Of a DNA stretch of 64,000 bases, positions 1 to 10,200 are shown in pieces. Both the position numbers and the translations under genes were made by a program. Location: assembly GCA_963576565.1 (NCBI GenBank), contig OY755046.1:50834786-50898785 (forward strand). Direction: 5' to 3'. Each line of letters opens with the position of its first letter. Position 1 is the stretch's first letter. Origin of the DNA: Aspidapion aeneum. Lineage: Eukaryota > Arthropoda > Insecta > Coleoptera > Brentidae. The notes under the pieces are model-generated. The model was not told where the DNA came from. It did no database searches and saw only the letters and a program-made list of their open reading frames with translations.

Positions 1-1110
1 GCTACAGTGCTTGAAAACGATTGTAACTATAGTCCTTGCAATACCCCAAGTCCCTTTGCTATCCTTTTTTATTTTTCTCCTATAAAGAAGACAGAAAATA
101 GCATAGAAAATCATTGTTGGCCCCAGAATGCAGTTGGCAGTTGCAAGCCTGTCTATCAAAGTTTAAATTGACAATAAAAGTCAACTTTCAAAACAAAAAA
201 TTTTTGGCACCTAGTCAAAATAGTTAAAAAAATTTGCGACAAAGATAAAATGTTCATACGAAAATGCCACGCTTCTTTCGATCTTCAGTCCCATCCGTAA
301 TAACTACATAGTAAAATTTTAAAAAACACAGTAATACGTAATGACAAAAAGTATGAAAACTTTCTGATGCTGTTCAAAACAATATATAGTTATAATATTA
401 ATTATAGTTATAGTGTTGTTTCTCATTAAGATAAGTTTTTCAAATTTTGTTGAGCAAATATTTTTAATGTTGTTTTTTTTAGGAGAAACGCAGTGATATC
501 TTCATTTAAAAAAATCTATAACATTGGCGTTATAACCAGATAAATTTCTATTTGTAGAAGGATTTATGATTAACTTCGATTTTACTAATGTACTGTTTGT
601 TCATGTTTAAGTCTGCTTGACTCTTCGTGTACTAGAAGCTGTTGCACAGCTTTGATTAGAGTAACTCTTAAAATAGTTGTCTAAGGAGTTTTTAAATTTT
701 TGATGTAGAAAATTTTGAATTCTGCTTGACGCTTTTTATCTGGATCTAGTCGTTCTTCTAGAAGGTTTTCGAGACAGCGTTTAATTTTTTGTGATATGGT
801 GTCATGCGCTGTTTCGAGATCAAAAAAGAGAAATGTCCCATTGGAATTCGTGCCAACATTTCCTCTGTTCTTGATATAGAATGCTTTGGATTCTTCTTGG
901 CTCTTCTTTATCTTACTTTTTTTCTAGGGCTCTTCTACAGGTTTAACTAGAGTTACTTACGCTTAAATTGTTTTTCTCGACTGCTTATCAAAGTTCTTTC
1001 TTTAATACGTTGTCATACGCTTTTTTGAGTTCCAAATAACCAAATAAATATTTTTATAAATATAAAATAGTTTGTGCTCAAAAATATAAACGAATATAAT
1101 TTTTTTTCAG
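1..1110. other. AT-rich non-coding, probably intron
   Basis: I see no convincing exon here. The stretch ends in a T-rich tract and CAG acceptor at 1101-1110 that leads straight into the exon at 1111, so it is most simply intron of the gene whose last exon follows. Confidence 0.4.
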
Positions 1111-1353
1111 ATAGTCCGCTGTAACCCTCGAATCAAAAATAAATCGACTCAACATCCCGAATCAAAGAAACCTAAGGAAAGCGAAATTGACATTGAGTTT
1201 TCCATGATGCTGGTAACAATGGATGAACACTTGCGCCTGGAAAAGAAGATCGAAGACTTAAACATTAGAGTCTACATGTTGATCTTTTTCTTCATTTGCA
1301 TATCGATTGTTTTGACGATGATTGTTTCTATGATGTTTTTGAAAGAGGAATAA
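1111..1353 (+). CDS. 3' terminal exon, C-terminal membrane-anchored protein
   Basis: An 81-codon open stretch follows a strong acceptor (T-rich tract plus CAG at 1101-1110), reads in phase 0 from 1111 and ends at TAA 1351-1353. The first half is hydrophilic and Lys/Glu-rich (includes STQHPESKKPKESEI). It then runs through a possible short amphipathic segment (DEHLRLEKKIEDL) into about 23 hydrophobic residues (from VYMLIFFFICISIVL) and ends KEE, the layout of a tail-anchored or single-pass protein. An AATAAA lies at 1503-1508. Upstream exons are outside the window or unrecognised. I do not recognise the family; the exon call rests on splice signal, codon sense and polyadenylation signal together. 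Confidence 0.65.
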   Translation: MVRCNPRIKNKSTQHPESKKPKESEIDIEFSMMLVTMDEHLRLEKKIEDLNIRVYMLIFFFICISIVLTMIVSMMFLKEE

Positions 1354-1438
1354 TTTTTGGATTTTAAATTTGACATCTTTGCTGCACTTTAACTCGTCTA
1401 TTTTTATAATCATAACAAATACATTTTATGTAAAAAAA

Positions 1439-1706
1439 AGCGAAAATGGTATTCCGTAAAAAGAATTGAGATAAAAGCCAAGTTCTCAAATACAAATTTT
1501 AAAATAAAAGGTTCTTACTAGTTTCGAAATGCTTTTTTAAACTTTGCTATTACAGCCAAACTTCTTTATGTTCCCTTTAGCCCTGTGGCTAAGAGTCATT
1601 TGCAGCCGTAATAGCCAAGTTTAGAAAAACATTTCCAAAGTAGTAAGAACCTTTTATCTCAATTCTTTTTACGGAATAGAAGTCAATGCGGAATACCATT
1701 TTCGCG
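1439..1706. repeat. Foldback (inverted-repeat) element, about 268 bp
   Basis: The left end reads GCGAAAATGGTATTCCGTAA and the right end is its complement (GGAATACCATTTTCGC at 1690-1705). The arms continue inward with matching blocks such as AAGAATTGAGATAAAA and GGTTCTTACTA. It falls around the probable 3' end of the upstream gene. Confidence 0.65.
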
Positions 1707-1858
1707 TACTTGGATTTTTTTCACATGAAATGTTTTTGTTATGATTTTACTTCTTTTTGAAAGGAATTGGATAAAATTTAATTTTTAAAGTAGTTAAATA
1801 CGTCAAATATGGCTCAAAACTTTTGCAATGCCTTATTTAAAATTTTGAGGTTTTATAA

Positions 1859-2100
1859 TTTTTCCCCATGGTTTTATCATGGTTCCTATCAGCCTTTCAA
1901 AAGTCAGCTCTCTAGCATTTCTGGAAGTGGGCAATGTTACTTTTACATAACTCTATATTTATTTCAGGGTTTTTCATTTTTTTTCCCATGATTTTATCAT
2001 AGTTCCTATCAGCCTTCCAAAGCTCAGCTATCTAGCATTTCTGGAAGTGGGCAATGTTATTTTTATTTTCAAATTTCAGCTTTATAGCATGTCTGGAAGT
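1859..2100. repeat. Short tandem duplication, about 120-bp unit
   Basis: Blocks sharing CCTATCAGCCTT and CTAGCATTTCTGGAAGTGG occur at about 1885-1935 and again at about 2005-2055, with a third partial piece near 2080-2100. A short ORF in this area is carried by the repeat and has no other support. Confidence 0.6.
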
Positions 2101-3297
2101 GCAGTAGAATTTTGATCATCTATACATGAGTGAGTAAGTGAGTGAGTTTCAAGAAAACGTGGTACAGTAGTTGCGCGAACTTGGCGAGGCACTGCCATGC
2201 CCTCAGATTTTATGCCCTTGTTTAAAAAAAATACATTTGGTGAAAATTACTTTGCAAAATTTATAAATATTTATAAGGTTTAAGACAGCAAAGATGTAAC
2301 TTTAAGGATTTTTTAGTTGATATAATTAGATTTAAAGGGTATAGAAGTCGATGGGTTCAATCTATGTTAAAATTAAACAGTTCAAAAATAAAAATCAATC
2401 AGGATTCAGGATGTATTAAAATCGGAAAAAGAGCCAAGTCGAGATTTTTATTACCAAATTTTTGATCACTGTTAGATAAATAAATATACTCTCTCGATAT
2501 ACACATTTGCAATGTTATCACTTGTTATACAGGGTATCCCATAGCTTAGGGGCCATAGGCCAACAGGGGACAGAGGAAGTCATATGTGATAAAAAAGTTC
2601 CCATAATACATGTATCAAAACTCTTTCTTTGTCGAGATACAGAGCATCAACGTTGGCAATTTTTTTGAAAATAACTAAAAAAAAAACGCAGTAAAAATAT
2701 GAAATTTGGTAGAGTCGTGTATTAGAAAAAGAGCAATAAACTAAAATAAAAATTATTTAGAAAAAAATTAGTCGATGAATTTAAAAAAAAAAATTTTTTT
2801 TGGTATAATAAATAATATTTTTTGTTAATAAAAACAAGTCTTTAGCAAGACATAATAATAAAATACTATTAATATTAAAAATTTTTTTTTTTTTAATTAT
2901 TATTTTTTATACGTTTTTGGAGGTTATTTTGACCACGGATCACCTTAACAAACAGATAGGGAACTCAGGTGGTGGGGGGTGCTACGCGCATCTTTCACGC
3001 AGCCAGCCATGTTGGGGTCAACCACTCCAGGGGCGCATTCTGTATTTTAATATTTTGTAAACTTTTAGTACGTGTTGAGCGTTAGTGGTGTGTAGATGTG
3101 ATTTTTGTGTTTGATATATGTGATGATTGATTTTAAATAACGAGAACGGTTTGTGCCGTAAGGGACTGTAAATTCACGCGACGGTATACCCTTAATCGAA
3201 GTTATTTTCAATTTCCGCAGGATCCTATAAGGTAAGCTTATACATTCTTTTATCTTTCGATGTTTTAAAAACTTTTTCCATATTCTATACAGGGTGT

Positions 3298-5043
3298 TCA
3301 ATAATTAAATGTCTTATGAGATGAATCTGTAAATGATTTAAGTACAAAGAGTTCTTAAAGATATAGAGATCTGCAACCCCTTTGATTTTGTTTTTTTATT
3401 TTTTTTATGCTTTTGCATGATTTGTTATATTAATCTCAAATTTGAAAATGCGCCTTCATTAGATCCTAAAAAACAACATATAAACTATGCTTTGTTTAGT
3501 TTTTGGTGTTATGTATAATACAGCGGCGTAAGCTTAGTTGTAGAAAAGGGAAATTTGTAGATTGGTATTTTGATCCTTAAATTAAGCACAGGTTCACAAA
3601 TTAAAAGGGTAGGGGACAATTCGTCGCAGCCGATTCACCGCGGCTGATCGGTCGCAGGCCATTTTGCCGCGGGGACAATTCGCCGCCAATCGAATTGCCG
3701 CGGAAACAATTCGTCGCGAGATTTTTGTTTCATGATATTACCATTGTTTTATTTACCTTGACTTCATATAATATTTTTTATAAAAATAAAGTTTTTAAAC
3801 TTTCCAACTAGGTATTTGGTGGTAACTATACAATCCAGCATTTTTTTAATTGGAAAAAATAAATAAAATGGCGAATGTAGAATGGCGATTTTTGCTATTT
3901 ATGAACCGATATACATCAAACTAGAAACTTTATTAAACTTTAAGTTATTTTTAATTTTTAACCTAAAAAAAATCAAAATGGGAACCGACCTGAAACACCT
4001 TAAAGTTTCCGAATTTGATGCATATCCTTGCAGTGACCTTAATCACTGCAAAGTTTAAAATTTAAGAAAATTCTGTTGGAAAAGTTTTAAAAAAGCGAAA
4101 ATCGAACAAACAAATATATTATATGAAGTCAAGCTAAATAAAACTGTTTAAACAATTGCCACTGGCATGAAACAAACAATCTAGCGGTTAATTGTCCCTT
4201 GCGGCGAATCGGCCCGCGGCAAATCGGCTGCGGCGAATTGTCCCATCTCTCAATTTAAAATATTAAAACAAAAGAGTGCACCAACGAAAATGTTAACGCT
4301 TAAAAAAATGATAGGTTGGGCAAACGTTAATTTTTCATTTTTGTTTATTAGGTATTTAAAAACACCAACACATTTTTAATATTTTTTTTACTGCTAAAGT
4401 GTTAAACACCCCTTGAAATCAAAGGGACTTTTTTTCCGGTTTTTTAAAAATACTATCACAAGAGTTTGTTTAAGTTTAGTAGGTATTACAATATAAATAA
4501 TACAAAAATTTGATGTTTTTATGCACCTCAAAAATTTTTAGGTTAAAGTTCCAACATTCTTTAGAAAATGTCTAATTTTGACGTAAGCTTTAGAACATCA
4601 TATAAGATTTATAAGATCCCTTATTCCTTACTGATTTTAAAAATATTTAACGCGTCGATGCTCTGATAAAATCATTATTTATGTTATTAATGCATTATAT
4701 CTCAAAACGCTGTGAATATTTTTAAAATAAAAAAACAAATATCTAAAATTGTAGGATGCTTCGATTTAAAAAAGATCCCTCCTATCAAAATTTAACATTT
4801 TGGCAAGCAAATTATTTAAAAAATAACATAATTATTACCGTTTTGGTAATGCATGATTCCACAAAATTTTAATGGTCTGTTATAATTTTTAAGAAACAAA
4901 CAAAAAATCGAAAAAAAAAATACTAAGTTTAACATTCTGTAAAAAGAAAGACGTCTAAGAAAATGTAATGCAAAAAAAATCTTTGTTTTGACCATTTCCA
5001 CAGCCCTTTAAAGTTTCATGCATCATTTAAATTACACCCTGTA
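3298..5043. mobile_element. TACAGGGTGT-ended segment inside the 8-bp-TSD element
   Basis: TACAGGGTGT at 3298 and ACACCCTGTA ending at 5043 are inverted, TA flanks both ends, and a looser match (ATTAAATG / ATTTAAATG) follows inward. This could be an independent TA-inserting element. However, part of its interior (4640-4800) is also present in the related copy at 19556-19690, so the boundaries are uncertain. Confidence 0.4.
3613..4244. repeat. Foldback element with CGCCGC-word ends
   Basis: It begins GGGACAATTCGTCGCAGCC and ends with the complement (…GGCTGCGGCGAATTGTCCC). About 100 bp of the left arm and 60 bp of the right arm consist of variant words such as AATTCGCCGC, ATTGCCGCGG and GATCGGTCGC. 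Inside these the arms remain inverted (shared CTTGACTTCATATAATAT). No ORF. A solo end of the same type lies at 25777-25816. Confidence 0.7.
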
Positions 5044-5059
5044 TAATAAACTATTATAT

Positions 5060-5673
5060 AATATTTGGTCAAGAGTTTTCAACACACACACAACAATGAG
5101 TATGTATACTTGGGTGTCACATTTGATAAGACAGGAACAGACTGTAAAGAACTGGAAAAAAGAATAGTAAAAGCAAAAAAGGTTATTGGATGTCTTAACA
5201 GTATTTTATGGAGCAGAGAGATAAAAAAGAATGTAAAATTTAACATATATGAAACAATGGCGAAAAGCACGCTGTTGTATGGAATAGAGACTTGTCGCGT
5301 AACAGAAAAATACAAAACAAAAATGGAAAGTGTCGAAATGGATGCAATAAGAAGATAAATGAGAATATCTAGAACAGATCACATAAGAAATGAGATCATA
5401 AAAGAAAGAATGGGAATCGAAGGAAGCATAACGGATGACATCACTAAAAGACAACTGATATGGTACGGCCATGTACAACGGATGAACGACGAAAGATTAC
5501 CAAAGCAGGTCCTAGAATGGCAACCAATAGGGCGCAGAAAAAGAGGGCGTCCTAAACTAGAATGGCAACAGTCAATACAAAGATCAATGAGTCAAAAAAA
5601 TCTGACAGAAGATGATTGTCAGGATCGAAGGAGGTGGAGAATAGGCGTCGGACAACGTAGAAAAACGTTCTAA
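5060..5673 (+). pseudogene. LINE reverse transcriptase C-terminal fragment, broken
   Basis: One frame runs from about 5065 to TAA at 5671-5673 and is interrupted by TAA at 5356-5358. The translation carries hallmarks of the region after the LINE RT palm: EYVYLGVTFD, LLYGIETC, then ITKRQLIWYGHVQRM and GRRKRGRPKLEWQQSIQ, with a final DRRRWRIGVGQRR. This C-terminal style is typical of insect endonuclease/RT LINEs (RTE-like; clade inferred). The endonuclease and catalytic palm are missing, so it is a 5'-truncated dead copy. It is absent from the related repeat copy near 19.0-19.6 kb, so it appears to be an insertion. Confidence 0.85.
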
Positions 5674-6701
5674 ACCGACTAAATAAAAAAAGTTTTTAAC
5701 ACAAATATGTTTTGTTATAATTATTATTATGGCACTATTTACACTTTTAAGAATACATATAAAACAACTATATTTTTTAAATACTAGATTTTACTAAATT
5801 TTAAAATAATAATTTACCGTGAAGTAATTTTGTGCTAATTGTAAAGATTATTTGGTCAGCCTGTATCTCCTTAAACTTTCAATTTTTTGAAAAAACTAAT
5901 AAATAATCTGATTCCAGTAAATTAAGAATTTACTCTACAATGTCAAACTTCTTATATTTAAAACTCACAATTTTACTCGTCTTGAAACTTAATAAATGTT
6001 ATCCCAATAAAACAAAAAAAGCAATCAATTTTTTTATTTTTGTGTTTGGCTGTATGCTGGAAACGACAACATGCTAACGTATTCTGGACGAAGAAGACGA
6101 CCTCTTTTTGTGCTTCCCCTATCTCTCATTCAATAAAACACATTATTTCCATAGTCCCCTACAGAGAACAACATATAATTTTTTACGCGGCCGAGACTCT
6201 AAAATTAATTTTAGCTCCCATTTTTAGCAGTACAAAACTATTTTAATGTTTTTATTGTTTCTGGCAGTAAAAATATTTTTTCGCATCAACAATCTGAAAC
6301 ATTCATATTTTATGATAAATTTTTTTTAGTCCGGCTCTGAGTTTGTTTCCCAATGCTCAGCCATCGTTGAATTCTCCGAGATCAAAGACCGCCGGCCGGC
6401 TTATTTATCTGTTTGTTAGGTGATCCGTGATTTTGACAGCCTATATCTCCTTAACTTGTAATTTTATCAAAAAAGGGAACACCACACTTTTGAATTACAA
6501 TTAGCTGAGTATTCAGCTGGCTGTGACAAATTTTCTTTTTTTCTTAAACCCTTTCCCTCCCCCCTACTCCTCTAACTTTAAAAATCCTATATCTTAAAAA
6601 CAGATGTGTGTTGACCCCTATGTTATATAAACTGGTTTCTCGGAAATAACCTCCTCTATCACCTGCTGCACTATGGCCCCTAAGTTATGGGACACCCTGT
6701 A

Positions 6702-7166
6702 TAGTTTTGGCTAAAATAATCTTCCACCTGATATTTGTTTTATTTATGAACCCTATTTAACCACTACATAATTCATTAATATAAATAAAATAAAAGGTAA
6801 CCACCAAGAACCTAAATCGACTTTTTTGTTTTCTTTTTCTTAATTCCAAATCGAAATACATATGTTAGTTTGTATCAAGGCATAATTAAAAAGAAAATAA
6901 CAGCGCCTTCCTTTTCTAAGAAAGTTTATCCCAAAGTAAATATTAAAACATATTATAACACATATGAATAGGTAATAAAAATTTTGTTTTAAAATTAACA
7001 TTTTTTATTTAAAAAAAACTCACAACCATGTTTTGTCAAGATTTAAAATTTTTAATCGTCATTTTCATTTATATGCCTTTTATATCATTCAAACAAACAT
7101 ACAGCTATTGTTTAAATAACCTATTCATATCACACATTATTTTAAAATGCTGCATTTCATTTCGAA
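6702..7166. other. AT-rich 5' flank of the GILT-like gene
   Basis: Nothing coding is seen. It would hold the promoter and 5' UTR of the gene starting at 7167, but I cannot single out a TATA box or initiator with confidence. Confidence 0.4.
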
Positions 7167-7253
7167 ATGAAACTAAAATGTAAAAACTTTTTGTTTACAG
7201 TAATTTTAATATTTTTGGTGTTGTATTTTGCTACCATTTTCTTTAATTCACAG
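7167..7253 (+). CDS. GILT-like gene exon 1 (signal sequence)
   Basis: The ATG at 7167 opens 29 codons encoding a short basic start and a long hydrophobic core, ending at CAG|GTAAAC in phase 0. That matches the phase of the CXXC exon, which itself has no signal sequence. No other ATG/signal exon was noticed between here and 20203. Confidence 0.7.
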
Positions 7254-10200
7254 GTAAACCTAACTTAGTCTAGTTCGATATTTAAACCTATTAATTATTA
7301 ATTTAATAATACTATTAATTCTGTTCCCCTATTGACATCCATCAAGGTGCTTTTGAAAGCAACTGCCCTGGCTTGTCCATAAAATATTTGAAAATAATTA
7401 TTGAAATTAATCTTGCCGCGAGACGAGAGGAGACGAGACGAGACGAGAGAAGGCCTTCTCTCATCTCATCTCATTATGCGAGATAAAATGGGTCTCTCTG
7501 GAGCATTTCTCTAGTCTCGTCTCGTCTCTCGTGTTTCGTGATTTATATTGTTACTAACAGGGGTGGGTTTGAGTTGGGCCATTTGTTACTACCATCACTG
7601 GCAAGGGGATGGGTTCGTGTTCAATTTAAACTATAATAAAACCAATTTATAAAGAAGGGAGGCAATATTAATTTATTGATATCTCAAAAACTAAAGAGGA
7701 AGGTACACTTACCTACACGTCAGTCATCCTTCGAGTATGGCTGGGTGCCTTAGTCTGGATAATAGCCAACTCTTAAGGCCACTCACGAGAGTCTAGGGTA
7801 CACATAGAACCTGAGGGTGAATCTAGGTCTCAATTTATTTAATTAAAGAGGGGAAGAGCCTGAGGGGCTTTAATGACTAATTTATTCGGGTAGATTTAAG
7901 TCCCTGTAGCAACAAAGATTTGTTTTATCGTGCGCCCCCGATAGTATGATCTCGCTATGAAAACTATTGTACTATTATTGAAAACTGATAGGGGATGAAA
8001 CTATTTTATTTGACTGGAAGATAAAAACTAAGCGAGACTTGGGGCCCACGGGTAGCTAGTCGGCGGGGGAGTAAGTTCGTTTTGCTCTGAAATTGTGCTA
8101 TGGTTGAAATAAGAAATAATACAAATTATTTCAAATAATAAATAGAAGCTATATTGTAAATAGGAAAGTGTTAAGAATAGTACAAATACTATGTTACAAT
8201 CAAAATGGCTAATAAATCTAATTATTTAATATACTAGTAATTACTTAATGATTACAGGCACTAAAAATAACCAGTATGAACCTAGATGGATATTAATGTT
8301 ATTTTTATATCGCGACCAAATGTCTGTATGTATGTTTGTCTGTACCGTATGTCTGTCTGTCCGAGAGTCTGTTTGTCTGTGTTTTATTTTATTAGTTTGT
8401 TTGTTGCAACTTTGATAGCATGTAAATAGATATCAAATATCCCACAGGGGGTACTTATCCAAGCTGGACACTGTAGTCTGAAGGTCGGCTCCAACGTCGT
8501 AAGGGATGCAACCCTTATTAAACAGGCCACCAGGAATCTGTCTCTCACAGGATCACGGACTGCTGCGTCCTTAGGCAAGCGCTGTTCCAGAAACGTACAG
8601 GATGACCTCGTGTGTCTCGTGGGGGTTGATTGGTACAAATTGAAAGGGGTAGTTCGTCAAATCCAGTCTAGACCATAGACAGGATGTGAACACCGACCAA
8701 AAGAATGAGTAGGCCGATAGAATGTAATAGATTAGAAAAAAATGAGAGGACGACGAAGAGGAAGAGAGGAAGAAAGAGCGACGACGCAGAAGAGGCCCTG
8801 AAACGAAGAAAAAGGGAAAAATTAGTATGACAGCATCCTTGATTTTGGAGGGAGATAACAATTTTAAAATAGTGTATTAAGGGATAAATATACGTGAAAA
8901 AGACTTACTTAGATGGTGTGTGGCCTCAATGTTATTTCCTTGACGTGTCCCGAATGTCCATGGGTTTTTCCAAGGAAACTTGTGGGTCTGTAACAAGATT
9001 TTCTTTATTAGCATGGCGTGCGTGTGAGAGATAAGAAAGATAAACGACTTACCCGACGTTATATTGGCACAAATACAAATCCACCACTATAGTGAAAGTC
9101 TCTAACAACACCAAACGACTTAACGAAGGTTTACTAAGTATCAAATCCCTTTTTCTAAAGGAAATTCCCTCAAAACTCACAGAAAACTTAGCAACGACCT
9201 GTTCAATGTCACGTCAGACCACTCAATGTCAATGCGGAGTTCGGTAAAGGGGGAAATCCTAAACGGCTCGGTCGCTATACAGCAGCGCTTCGCGCACGCA
9301 GTTGGCGGGTCTAATATTTTTAAATATTCGGCTCCGAAAAGATTCTCACAGCGGAATTAATTATTAGCAAAGATGCAGGGATCTTTGACTTTCGTACCAA
9401 TTACGTCCCTATGGTTGAAACTTAGTAGATGTGGCCAAAATAGATGGGTATTTTTTTGGAATCGGCCTCGACAAGACTGTAAATGCCATTTCGTAACGTA
9501 ACAAATTCCCCTCCTTCCCCCATGAGGAAAATTTCCATGGAATTTTTCTCAGTTATCAGAGTCGAAGGTATACACAGGCTTGTCGGGAGGATGAGCTTTT
9601 AGATCTTGTATGTGCCATTTTCCAACGTTCCTGTTGTTTGCGTCTACCAAACCAGATACCAGAGGACCATGCTTATCTTTGATTTTAAAAGGTCCTTCAT
9701 ACTTAGGGTAAAGTTTAGAGGTGAAACCAGCCGCAGCATTTGACAACTTGTGACTTCTGTGGTAAACCATTTGACCAATTTTAAATTGAATAGGCCTGCG
9801 TCTTAAATCATAACGAGCTTTTGTTCTTTGGTGAGCCTTCTCAATATTATTTTTAACTTCAATGTACAGCTGTTTTAATAGTTCGCCACGGTTTGAATCG
9901 GCAAAATCTCTGTTTTCAATATTGATCTCTTTGTCATATCGGTCTCCAGATGCTACATATTCTCTACCACAAGTGACAAAGAATGGCGTGACCTTTGTAA
10001 CCTCGTTCACACCAGTCCGCACGGCACAGGCAACTTTCTGCAAGTAGCTATCCCAAAGCTTTTGGTGTTTGTGAACGTATGCCACCAACATCGACTTTAC
10101 GGTTCGATTGTATCGTTCTTGAGAATTTGTTTGTGGATGGTACAGAGCGTCAAAGAGAAGTTTTGTGTTATATTCTTCACAAAGTTTTACGTACTCCTTA

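Larger units (their letters stand above)
2934..6429. mobile_element. DNA transposon-like element with 24-bp TIR and 8-bp TSD
   Basis: Termini are CACGGATCACCTTAACAAAC on the left and the complement of CACGGATCACCTAACAAACA on the right, one indel apart. The 8-bp direct repeat ATTTTGAC flanks it at 2926-2933 and 6430-6437, and it lies inside a MITE whose other copies show the empty site. An 8-bp duplication fits hAT- or P-type transposases. The TIR start CACGG does not match the usual hAT YARNG rule, so the superfamily is open. No transposase ORF is visible inside. A related fragment in reverse orientation lies at about 18840-19690. Confidence 0.75.
2528..6701. mobile_element. TA-flanked MITE family M1, copy A, split by nested insertions
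   Basis: The left end starts TACAGGGTATCCCATAG and the right end is complementary, finishing GGGACACCCTGTA at 6701, with TA flanks. Three uninterrupted copies occur at 39903-40510, 47910-48575 and 58066-58710 (about 610-670 bp). Here the family's internal stretch around TTATTTTGACAGCC is interrupted by the element at 2934-6429. Subtracting that insertion leaves about 670 bp, matching the other copies. TA duplication plus CAGGGTGT ends suggests Tc1/mariner-type mobilisation (inference). Confidence 0.75.

Noticed and set aside
8384..8861. Two ORFs of 84 and 96 codons on the minus strand (repeated at 17363-17840)
   Set aside because: They lie inside both LTR copies, overlap each other in different frames, are low-complexity (Ser and Phe runs) and match no family.
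9504..9548. Possible env gene between pol and the 3' LTR
   Set aside because: Only 45 bp separate pol and the LTR, and they hold the polypurine tract.
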